From Paraspadella gotoi (Eukaryota; Chaetognatha): a stretch of 64,000 nucleotides of DNA. Within the stretch, counting starts at the first letter, position 1; each line of letters opens with the position of its first letter. Made by a program: the position numbers and the translations under genes. The notes under the pieces were generated by a model that searched no databases, was not told where the DNA came from, and saw only the letters and a program-made list of their open reading frames with translations. The DNA lies in the NCBI GenBank assembly GCA_051294375.1, contig CM119265.1, positions 13,074,124 through 13,138,123 on the forward strand. The letters run 5' to 3'. Positions 29,503 through 41,040 of this stretch are shown piece by piece.

Positions 29503-31236
29503 AGAGAGAGAGAGAATAAGAAGAAGAAGAAGAACGCGCGAGAGAGAGACAGACAGAGGAAGAGGAATGGAGAAAATAAAAGAAGAGCAAAAAGTTCTCG
29601 GCTACAAAATAAAGACATTAATTGATAAGATTCATTGGCGTGAAAAAAGACGTTTCTTTCTTTCTTTCTTTCTTTCCTTGGTTTCATTTTCCCCATTTTT
29701 TCTTTGATTTCAAAACCGCGCGCCCTTTGTTTTCAAAACAAAAAGCTTAATTATGATACATGTACGGCAAAAATCGTTTACTCAAGGCTTGGCGCCGCAC
29801 GTGTCTCGTCACGCTTACAATGGCGTCGGTGACTCATGGGGCGCGCCGGAAGCTCGTGGGAGGGCGTCGTTCGTGGGCGGGAACCCGTGAAACGCGCGAG
29901 CTTAACGCGAATGCGCGGGCACGTTTTTCCCCACGCCATGGCGGGCATCCCGAGATGAGGCGCGTGCTCGCGCTCCCATGATTTTTAAAAAGATGGGCAA
30001 AAGAAGTCGGTAAAGAAAAGAAATCGTAACTATAGCAACCCGGATGTAATTTGAGAGGAAGAGGAATCGAAAAGGGAGAAAAGAAGGGGACAAAATGGCA
30101 AAAACGCGAGAAGATAAATTGAATTAATTTCGGTCAAAACAAGATTTGGAAAAACAAGAGCGAGATTGGGGCAAGAGATGTCATCTTGAAAAACCAAGCA
30201 GGAGAGAAATCGGGGTAACATGGGAAGAAAGGATGGGAAAGGAAAAAAGAAGAAAAATGAGAAAGAAAGAAAGAAAGAAAGAAAGAAAAAAGAAAGAAAG
30301 CCGGGGCAAAGAGAAAAACATTGATGAAAAACCTGAAAGCGATCCATTTTCAAAAAAAAAAAAAAAAAAAATGAGATACGCGGGAAAAAAAATATAAACA
30401 GAGAAATCTCGGAATTCTTTCTCCATCATTCTCAACACCCTCACGGCGGCACTCTTTACAGTCTCATCAACACTTCAACACTCCTGTTAATAGTTATATC
30501 GGCCAGACATAAAGAATATAAATTATAATCGCGATCCCGTTCTTGCAATTATAAAAAAGTCAAATAGAAATTGGGTTTTTCAAGCGTAAAAATCTTAACT
30601 TGGAAAGTTGCGAGTCGCTCAGGCTGGCAGACGAGAGATTACTGACTTCACCGCAGGTAATTAGCTAATTACGCAACTGCCCGACTGATAATTACTGACG
30701 TCGAGTGATTGTCAAAAAGCCCGTCGGGCAATTTCTGGCTTTCAGACGACCGACAAACGATAACAGTCTGGGCCCGACCGGCTGACGTCGTCTTTTCATC
30801 AAATCTTCGCGAATTCGTTAGTCTGACTCAGAGATATATTTTTGTTGTAAACAGTAAACAGTAAAAAGTAATTTAAATAGGGATAGAAATTGGACAGAGT
30901 TTTCTCCTTTCTATCCATGGTCAGACATAAGGAATATTTAAAGAGATCGATCTGAGTAGAAACGACAGCCAGTGATTATCTTTTCTCGAGGCTTTGGATT
31001 GCAGGTCAAAACTGAAGTCTAATTCATCCGAGAATTTTTCCATCTGGGAAATCAGAGAAAATTTTTTCTGTAGAATAAAAACAGTGGAGGAGGAGGAGGA
31101 AGAGGAGGAGAGGGAGAAGAGGCAGAGAAATAAAGCGCATAATGATTGAAAATCTCCAGAGAAGAATTTCATGAGCCGACGCCGGGAACTTTGTTTGATG
31201 AACTGGCCGAGAGCGAGCTAGAGATCAGGAGGGAGT

Positions 31237-31325
<89 letters not shown>

Positions 31326-31814
31326 GGGTGAGTAAAGAACGCGAGGATGCAAGAAACAAAGAGAATCTAGAGCAAAAGAGCAATAATAAAAAGAGATTAA
31401 GACAAAGACGACAAGAAAATGGAGGCAGAGAATATTCTTTATTATGTCGTTTTTTTTCGTCGTTATTCTGTTTTTTTTTTAAGACAAGCACCGGTTTTTT
31501 TTCCAGTTTTTTTTTCAACTCCCGAAAATAAAAATAAATATAATTGGGTTTATTTAAATATACGTATTGCAATGAAAGAACCAAACATGGTTTTACTGAT
31601 TAAAGGAAAAACGAAACGAAAAACGAACTGGATACCTTTTGTTTTAATCAAGACAATAAAAAAAAAAAGGTTTTGAAAAACGCGAAAAAGTTGAAAACAT
31701 AAAAAAAATTCGTTATCGTCTTCGGCGTCTTCCCGGGTTGCGTGTTCTCGCTCTCTCTCTTATTCGGTTGCTTGCTTTCCTGCCTTCTTTCTCTGTTTCT
31801 TTTCTTTTCTTTTT

Positions 31815-31898
<84 letters not shown>

Positions 31899-32866
31899 TA
31901 TTTTTTTCTTTCTTTCTTTCTGTCTTTCTTTTCTTTTTTTTCTTTTCTTTTTTTTTCTCTTTTCTTTTTTTTTCTTTTCTTTTCTTCTCTTTTCTTTTTT
32001 CTTTATTTCTTTCTTTCTTGAAATTTCTTTTAATTAAAGGATAAAAACGTACTTTTCCGTTCTACAAATATTTTGAAAATATCTAAAATCACGTACCTGT
32101 CTGTGTGTGGTACCATATTGATATTAATACTCTATGAAGACTGATTGAAGAGAAAGACAGAAAGACATAAAGATAGGGTGAGGGATAGAGAGTTAATAAG
32201 AGAGTTTAAAAGGTTCGCTCAAACAGCATTCATCGATAATGTTGAATATAAATTCTTTAAATTTAAAAAAATATAAGAAAAAATACTTATATAATAATAA
32301 ATATGAATGCATGGTGGAAAAATTAAAAAATTTGTACATAGTAAAGGTAAAAGAGAGCAAAACAGATTTAAAAAGGTTAGTAAAGTCCAAAAAATTAATT
32401 GCGTATGAATTTCTACGATCTATTTATGTTTTTGCGTGCGTGTTAAAAATCTCAAGACGACGACTTTTAATTGAGCCGCGCATCGAAATAAATCGGTTGA
32501 GTGAATAGACACAAAATAATTGGCCTGGAAAAGATATTTGGATGAGTGAGAAAATCAAGCATTCATGACAATCCGCGGCGTAACTTACCTTTATGAATAT
32601 GAATATTAAGAAAGACACTAATTCTGATTGTCCATGATGTGCATGACGAAGCGTTTTCTTTTTTTTCGCAAGTTTAGCTTTACGATTCGGGGTCGACGCC
32701 TTCGCCGATTTTAATTTAAACCTAGAATTCCTCCACGTCGAAATTCGTTCTCAAAGTCGTTTTGCAAAAGCGCAGAGACGACGTGACTTCTCTTCCGGTT
32801 GCGATGATAGCGCAAGAGCGGAAGGCGCGCGGTAGGAGAGCGCAGCGGGCGCTCGTCGGGCGTTTG
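28671..32866. other. Intergenic repeats upstream of slo
   Basis: No gene is supported. The stretch should contain the slo promoter and any 5' UTR exons but no motif stands out. It holds simple arrays: GA at 28.57-28.64 kb (inside exon 1) and 29428-29515, CTTT near 29.65 kb, GAAA at 30261-30300, an A run at 30352-30371, GA at 31239-31322, and a 230-bp CTTT-rich block at 31795-32025. A GC-richer patch at 29.78-29.99 kb has no convincing open frame. Confidence 0.6.
31795..32025. repeat. (CTTT)n-rich array
   Basis: Pure TTTC tandem units at about 31814-31898, then degenerate CTTT/TTTTC units. Open frames across it are low-complexity artefacts (Phe/Leu/Ser). Confidence 0.9.
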
Positions 32867-32912
32867 TCGGGCGCGCGACGGGATTTTGTCGGGCGCTCGT
32901 CGGGCGCGCGTC
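32848..32912. repeat. GC-rich short tandem (GTCGGGCG-type)
   Basis: Several imperfect copies of a GTCGGGCG/CTCGTCGGGCG unit in an otherwise AT-rich region. The outer boundary of the large inverted duplication falls inside this array. Confidence 0.7.
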
Positions 32913-35690
32913 ATTTTCTTGTCTTTTCTCGCGACAAGCGCGCGCTTCACCCGAATTGACGCGAGTCTCGCGAGCGTTTGGAATAATGTCAAAAAGTGTC
33001 ATTCCAACAAAAAAAAAAAGGACCTGACACTAAATGTTAACAAATTTTTAGCCCCGAAAAGTTTTGGATTTTAGTTCCTACCCATAGTATAATCAAAATT
33101 GTTAGTTAATCATTAGTTAATCGTTTAACACATATTTCCATGCTATAGGTAGTTTTGTGACATTTAATCAAAGTTTGGCAAAGATTTAATTCTAAGCCTT
33201 CGCGTTCATACGGAGAAGAGAGAGGCGAGGAGAGAGATCAACCGAAGCGATTTCCTTCTGATCATCATTCTTTTGTCTCGTCTCAGTGTTTCCGATGCGC
33301 ACTTCTTCATGGTTCAATAGGGACCAGCATAAATCATGGCAGTTTATCTACACTCTAAACCATTTTTATTTCTGTCTTCTTTATTTGTACACCTCAAAAT
33401 AAAAAAAAATTATCCATTCAGTTAATAAATCAGCTACCTTTCCCTTGACTATGTACATTGTACACTGTAACAATGTACAATGTACAGGCCTGGTGGTTTA
33501 GGGCCTCCATCACTCTTACAAGATAATAAGTTTTCAATCAAGACTCTCTAACAGTCTCGTTTTTTCGAAAAAATGTTTCAATTATTTTACAATCACAATT
33601 TCATTTCATTTCATTTCATTCTGCCCTTTGGACGACGATCGATCGACGAGGTTCGTTCTCAGGCTAATCAAATTATACGATAACCAAATCTTAAACTATG
33701 ACGGGCGTTTTCCGCGCAAAAGGGAAACGCGTGAGTTTCGAAAAATGACCCATTTACCCAAATGGAAGCGGCTTTTGGCAAATGGGTGCCATTCACTATC
33801 ATGGAAGACGACAGCGCCGAGGGCTCAGACGTCAAGGCTCGCCACTTTAGTCTTTACTTATAAAAAAACGTCGCCAGATGGATTGGCGTTTCTCGCCGAA
33901 ACGCCGTCAATCGTCAAAGGGCGCCGGTGACGACTCGCATCGCTGCGTCAGCGACTTGAGTGACGTCTGGTGCCGCGGGGATCTCAAATCACCGTCGGGA
34001 GAAGACAGACCGACCGCGCAGGAGACAGAAAATAGGTGCTGACGGGCGAAGACTGTGAAAGGGCTGGCAATACAAAGGATAATCTCATGAAGGATGATAT
34101 TTTTTGTTCTCCCTTAATTGAGTTTGATATCTTCTTGAGGGAATTTGCGAAGACAAAAGAAATCTCGTTAGCAAAACGGGATTTAATCATTTTTTTAAAT
34201 TTTCAGTATTTTGCGCTAATCCGTTATCAGAACGAATAAAATTTTCAGGTAAAAATTTCAACATGAAGTTGAAAATCTGTTCCTTTGCAAAAGACTTGCG
34301 AAAATATATTTTCCGAATTGAAAAGAACATTTCTCCTCCGAAGCATAAAACGTCTCATAAACCCAAAGAAAATAAAGTTGAATAGTTACGACATTTCCCG
34401 TAAAAGTGAAATTATTTCTATCTCGGATAATTTTAAAAAATTTAAAAGGGTAAAAACTAAAGGAAATTCGAGTTAGAGAAACTCATAAAAAACGGTGGAT
34501 GAAAGCGGAAAAAGAAGGCGTTGAAATATGAAAGAGAAACAAGATTAAATGCGACGGAAAAGTGGAAAAGAATTAAAAAAAAATTTAAAAATAAAAAACT
34601 TGTTTTTCTTTTTTTTTCTTCAAAAATAATATGCTGTGGCGGAGACGACAATGCGTAAAAATTCCCTCTTTCCGGAAATTGCTTTACTAAAAGTACAAAT
34701 AAAATTTTCGAAACCAGATATTTTTTGTTGAACATCAAAAAAAAACGGGAGAATGGCTCTTAGAAAGAAAAATTGGAGGCCAATAATTTGATAAAGCGCT
34801 CAAAAAGGAAAGGCGGAAGTAGGAAAGGAAAGAGAAAGGAGAAATGAAAAAAAAGGGAATAAAAAGAGAGTAAAAAAAAAGGTCGGCCGCGATTGCCGCG
34901 CCGAAACCATTAAGGAGCCACAGATTTGGGAGGTTCGGCTTCCTGGCTCATCAGCCTCGATTGGAAGCAACGAGGTTAACGCCCCCCTCCACACCCCCCT
35001 CGTCCCCTGCACCGCTAGGGGAAACGATCGTCGTCGTCGTCGACGCAAAGGACGGCGAAACAGAAATAGAGATGACAACGACGATAGAGACTAAGGACGA
35101 TGACCGAAGACGACAGAAATAGAGATGACAACGACGACCGAGACTAAGGACGATGACCGAAGACGACAGAAAATAAGAAAGAAAAGCATCTTGTTTTAAC
35201 GTGGGCGTCGAGTGAGGCGAAATCTGACGAAGAGCGAAAGGAGAAATCGAGATGAAATTGAGGAAAACATCTCCAAATGTAATAGAGTGGAATAGAGTGG
35301 AATAGAAGGACCCGCTAGGAAATGAATCTAATAACATGCGGTGACACATTGAGTTATTTTCGACGAAACTCAGATTGCATTTATCCTAAGCAGAATCGCT
35401 AATGCGTTTTATGTACATTGGCGCATATTCACACCCCCGCAGGTCTTTCCTTAACTGATTCCTCCACAGGCCAATCTCACCTCTTCATATCAATTCTGCA
35501 CAATCTCCTTCGAGAACCCAAGTCACCCGCCCCTCGGTAACCTCTTTCCCCCCGGGCCGGGAGACAAACTTTCAAGCGAAAGAAACGAAGAAGAAAAAAA
35601 GGAAGACGGAAATTGAGAATCGTGAAGATGGAACCGCGTGGGCCTGGTTGGGCGTGGAGAGAGAGTAAGCGCGAAACGAAAATACAGTAC
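32867..35690 (+). repeat. Left arm of large inverted duplication
   Basis: About 2.8 kb whose reverse complement is found at about 35825-38637. I checked matches at several points: the GC tandem (32867 with 38637), gacgacgatcgatcgacga (33640 region with 37845 region), and the tggttgggcgtggagagag motif (35645 with 35870). Arms differ by many single-base indels and some larger divergent patches (for example near 33.35 kb). No recognisable gene lies inside; mirrored open frames are just the two arms. Confidence 0.85.
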
Positions 35691-35717
35691 TGTGTGGAGA
35701 GAGAAGAATGAGAAGAG

Positions 35718-35718
35718 C

Positions 35719-35777
<59 letters not shown>

Positions 35778-35785
35778 AGAGAGAG

Positions 35786-35824
<39 letters not shown>
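35718..35824. repeat. (GA)n spacer at palindrome centre
   Basis: Interrupted GA tract separating the two arms of the inverted duplication. Confidence 0.9.
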
Positions 35825-38637
35825 TTATGTATTTTAGCTCTCGCGCTTACTCTCTCTCCACGCCCAACCAGGCCCACGCGGTTCCATCTTCACGATTCTC
35901 CAATTTCCGTCTTCCTTTTTTCTTCTTCGTTTCTTTTCGCTTGAAAGTTTGTTCTCCCGGCCCGGGGGAAGATGGTACCGAGGGGCGGGTGACTTGGGTT
36001 CTCGAAGGAGATTGTGCAGAATTGATATGAGAGAGGTGAGATTGGCCTGTGGAGAATCAGTTAAGGAAAGACCTGCGGGGGTGTGAATATGCGCAATGTA
36101 CATAAAACGCATTAGCGATTCTGCTTAGGATAAATGCAATCTGAGTTTCGTCGAAATAACTCAATGTGTCACCGCATGTTATTAGATTCATTTCTAGCGG
36201 GTCCTTCTATTCCACTCTATTCCTACTCTATTACATTTGGAGATGTTTCCTCGAATTTCATCTCGATTTCTCCTTTCGCTCTTCGTCAGATCTTCGCCTC
36301 ACTCGACGCCCCACGTTAAAACAAGATTGTCTGTTTCTTTCTTATTGCTTTTCTCGTCAGTCGGTGTCGTGTCATCTCATTCGTCTCTTAGTCTCCGTCG
36401 TCGTTCGTCATCTCTAGTCTTTTCTGTTCCGCCGTCCTTTGCGTCGACGACGAACGACGATCGTTTTCCCCTGCGCGGCAGGCGGACGAGGGGGGTGGGA
36501 GGGGGGCGTTAACCTCGTTTGCTTCCAATCGAGGCTGATGAGCCAGGAAGCCGAACCTCCCAAATCTGTGGCTCCTTAATGGTTTCGCCCGGCAATCTGC
36601 GGCCGAACCTTTTTTTTTACTCTCTTTTTATTCCCTTTTTTTTCATTTCTCCTTTCTCTTTCCTTTCCTACTCCGCCTTTCCTTTTTGAGCGCTTTATCA
36701 AATTATTGGCCTCCAATTTTTCTTTCTAAGAGCCATTCTCCCGTTTTTTTTTGATGTTCCAACAAAAAATATCTGGTTTCGAAAATTTTATTTGTACTTT
36801 TAGTAAAGCAATTTCCGGAAAAGGGACTTTTACGCATTGTCGTCTCCGCCACAGCATATTAATTTTTGAAGAAAAAAAAAAAGAAAAACAAGTTTTTCTA
36901 TTTTTTTTATTCTTTTCCACTTTCCGTCGCATTTAATCTTGTTTCTCTTTCATATTTCAACGCCTTCTTTTTCCCTTTCATCCACGTTTTTTTATGAGTT
37001 CTCTAACTCGAATTTCCTTTAGTTTTTACCCTTTTAAATTTTAAAATTATCCGAGATAGAAATAATTTCACTTTTACGGGAAATGTCGTAACTATTCAAC
37101 TTTATTTTCTTTGGGTTTATGAAGACGTTTTATGCTTCGAGAGAAATGTTCTTTTCAATTCGGAAAATATATTTCCGCAAGTCTTTGAAAGGAACAGATT
37201 TTCAACTTCATGCTTGAAATTTTTACTGAAAATTTTATTCGTTCTGATAACGATTAGCGCAAAATACTGAAATATTTAAAAAATGATTAAATCCCGTTTG
37301 CTAACGAATTTCTTTTTGTCTCGCAAATTCCCTCAAGAAGATATCAAACTCAATTTAAGGAGAACAAAAAAATATCATCCTTCATGAGATTATCCTTTGT
37401 ATGCCAGCCCTTTTCACAGTCTTTGCCCGTCAGCACCTATTTTCTGTCTCCTGCGCGGTCGTCTGTCTCTCCCGACGGTGATTTGAGATCCCCGCGACCC
37501 AACGTCACTCAAGTCGCTGACGCAGCGATGCGAGTCGTCACCGGCGCCCTTGACGATTGACGGCGTTTCGGCGGAAACGCCAATCCATCTGCGCGACGTT
37601 TTTTTATAATAAAGACTAAAGTCGGCGAGCTCTTGACGCTGATTCCTCTCTGGCCTGCCATCATAGTACTTCATTGTAATAATGATATGGCACCCATTTG
37701 CCAAAAGGCCGCTTCATTTGGGATAACTGGGTCATTTTTCGAAAACTTCACGGTTTCCCTTTTGCGCGGAAAACCGCCCGTCATAGTATTTAAGATTTGG
37801 TTATCGTATAGATTTGATTAGCCTGAGGAACGAACTCGTCGATCGATCGTCGTCCAAAGGGCAGAATGAAATGAAAGTGAAAATGAAATTGTGATTGTAA
37901 AATAATTAAACATTTTTCGAAAAAACGAGACTGTTAGAGAGTCTTGATTTGAAACACTTCGAATTTATTCCTTGTAAGAGTGATGGATGGCCCTAAAAAC
38001 CACCCTTATTACAGCAATGTACATAGTCAAGGGAAAGATAGCTGATTTATTAACTGAATGGTATAATTTTTATTTATTTTGGGGTACCATAGACTAGGAA
38101 ATAAAATGACCTTAGATCGCTTATGTCAGTGAACGTGCGCATTGGATTCTGATGGCTTTCGGGTCCCTATTGAACCATGAAGAAGTGCGCATCGGAAACA
38201 CTGAGACGAGACAAAAGAATGATTGATCAGAAAGGAAATCGCTTCGGTTGATCTCTTCTCCTGTCCCTCTTCCTCTTTCTTCCGTATGAACGCGGAAGGC
38301 TTTAGAATTAAATCTTTGCCAAAGAACTGACTTAAAATGTCACAAAACTACTATAGCATGGGAAATATGTTAAACGATTAACTAATGATTAACTAACCAA
38401 TTTTGATTATACTATGGGTAGGACTAAATAATCAAAACTTTCGGGGCTAAAAATTTGTTAACATTAGTGTCAGGTCCTTTTTTTTTTTGTTGGAATGACA
38501 CCGTTTTTTGAAATATTCCAAACGTCTCGCGAGACTCCGCCGTCAATTCGGGTGAAGCGCGCGCTTTTGTCCGAGAAAAGACAAGAAAATGACGCGCGCC
38601 CGACGAGCGCCCGACAAAATCCCGTCGCGCGCCCGAC
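35825..38637 (-). repeat. Right arm of large inverted duplication
   Basis: Inverted partner of 32867-35690. Its outer end coincides, within about 3 bases, with the start of the 25-N gap at 38640. That suggests the duplication and the gap share a cause, either a real palindrome that broke the assembly or a fold-back read artefact. Confidence 0.85.
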
Positions 38638-38639
38638 TC

Positions 38640-38664
38640 NNNNNNNNNNNNNNNNNNNNNNNNN
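38640..38664. other. Assembly gap, 25 N
   Basis: Twenty-five N immediately after the right arm of the inverted duplication. The same size recurs at 57164-57188, so the number is probably a placeholder rather than a measured length. Confidence 0.95.
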
Positions 38665-40502
38665 TTTCCCCCCAACTTTTCTTAAATTCTTTATTTCCCT
38701 TCTTTTCCCTCCGCATGTTCTCTATCTCTATCTTGCCTTCTTTAATCCCTTAGGCAAACTTTGTCGCGATTGTCGCGAGTTTAGCAAACATTTAATCCCA
38801 CGAAAGAATAAAGAAGAAGAAAGAGAACGAAGAATGACTTTGAAAACGAGTTTGACATTTTCGGGATAAAGTTTTAACTTTTTTTCATTCGGATTAAAGT
38901 TTTCGTAAGTTTTGGGCAAACAAAAGCAAAATGGCGGAACATTGTACTCGTAGAGGAAGTTTCTAATTTTTAGTATAAAGACATTATACCTAATAAATAA
39001 TAAATAAAAAAGATAATTTGAGTCTTACGTAGAAGCAAAGACAAACACCAAAAAAAACCTCAAATATCAAAATTATCCTTGATCCAACGTCACCGCATCT
39101 GCACTTGTTTACTTCGCAACTAACTCCGCTGAGCTGGAACTCACCAAAGGGTTATCACAAGGGGATTTGACTTATCGATTTTTCCGCTTCTTATTTTTTA
39201 TTCGGAGACTATTTTTTTCTTAGTATCAAAGAAATACCAAATTAACAAATAAACCTCCTAATTCGAATGATTACATTATATTGCATAACATAATGTTACA
39301 AAGGTTTGACAAAGTATAGAGGAAATGGGAGCATAGACTGGGTAGGTTGGTAAGTCACTTTTGTATGAATGAAGGTGAGATGATTACATTCATTGAGTGA
39401 ATGTCATTCATCTTAAGGGGTCCCGAAAGTTTAATACAGCATTATCCAATTGTAAACACTAAACAGTATAGAGAAAATGTGTCGGTTACGATTTGAATGA
39501 AGAAAAACATTTCTTATCAAATAGAGCGGACGGTTCTATGGATGAGGTAGAGTTAAAAAGTCAATGCAAATAAAGACTTTCATGTTGCTTGGAAATCTTT
39601 AAAATACTCGAATCAAATAAAATAAATCAATGCGTAACGTTAAAAGTTAGATGTACCGAGACCAACGACAAACAATTTAGTAAATTGAGTTTGCAACGTT
39701 GAGCCATGCGAGACATTAGACGCGGAACGTTAGTGTTCATCACGTGACGGTTTTCTTTTTAAGTTGGGGACCCGAGTAGAAAAAAGGCGTCGTGAAAACA
39801 TCAAAAGAAAAGTCAAGAAAAAAGAAAAGAGAAAAGGAAAGAAAAAGGGAAAGTGGAAAACTTGGAAGACGACGAGCCAGCGGTTTTGATTTAATGGACG
39901 CGCTCGTTTACACTTTCACGGTGACTCAGAGGGTGCAGCTTAATCAGTGGAAAAGTGGGGGATTCTACCGGAATGGAAACTGGGGTGAGGCGGACAGAGC
40001 GAGGTAAGGTCAACGGGGAGGAGAACCTTAAAAAGAGATAATTTAGAATAACTTGATGATGAGTAATGGATAATCTTAGGTTAATTCTTAAAGGTCTGAA
40101 GGAGGAAGCGTGGCTTTACGAGGAAAATACGGGAACATGGCCGCAGTCCTCGGGAATTTTTAACGATTTTTAATTAAATAATGTTGAGAAAATCAGTATC
40201 TGTATAGGCAAAGGATCAAAGTAATATTTACTTCATCAGAGTAGCTCTTTGTACCAAACAGAATTAGAGTTAGACGTAAAAAAGCATCGGTTTATTGTCC
40301 CACCAGAGTTTGATTTTTTTTTTTGTTAGTTTTTTTATCATAATTTGTATGGATGTGGCGCGTATTTTAAAATAGATATATCGATTTTCGTTTGGATTAA
40401 GGCGACCAAGAACCCCGAAAGTGTCTCCAAGGCAAGAGAGAGAAGAAAATCCGAGATGTTTAGCGGATAAGAACATCCGGGGAAGAGAGCGCTCAGAGGA
40501 GA

Positions 40503-40556
40503 GATAATGAGAGAGAGACAGAGAGTGAGAGAAGAGGGAGAAGAGAGAAGGAGAGG

Positions 40557-40632
<76 letters not shown>

Positions 40633-40790
40633 AAAGAAAGAAAGAGAGAAAGAGAGAAAAGAAAGAAAGAAAGAAAGAAAGAAAGAAGAAAAGAGAAGAG
40701 GAGAGGAGAGAGAGAGAGAGAGAGATGAAAGAAAGAAAGAAGAAAGAAGAAAGAGAAAGAGAGAGAGAGTGAGAGAGGGAGAGTTTGAAA
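40503..40790. repeat. GA/GAAA compound array
   Basis: Alternating GA and GAAA runs on the + strand. A second, purer GA array follows at 40975-41065. Confidence 0.9.
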
Positions 40791-40973
40791 ACGAGGAATA
40801 ATGACTCATGGCTGGGATTCGATTGGAAATCCATTGGTGGGCGACCGGGCGACGTGGTTAGAAGGTTAAACCGCGAGTGGAAGAGGAGAGGGAGTGGAAA
40901 AAAGGAAAATTCAAGTGTTTTCCATGCTTATAGGTGGATAGAGCGACAGATATTGATATATAGAAAGAAAGAG

Positions 40974-41040
<67 letters not shown>

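Noticed and set aside
29411-29707. Long Arg-Glu or Ser-Leu open frames (also at 24.0, 31.2, 35.7, 40.5, 41.0 and 55.9 kb)
   Set aside because: They are translations of GA/CT microsatellites, with no start context, splice signals or non-repeat coding flanks.
33628-37704. Similar peptides on both strands (SIVKG-type ends near 33.9 and 37.5 kb)
   Set aside because: They are the same sequence seen in the two arms of the inverted duplication, with frames shifted by indels; no family is recognised and no splice structure is apparent.
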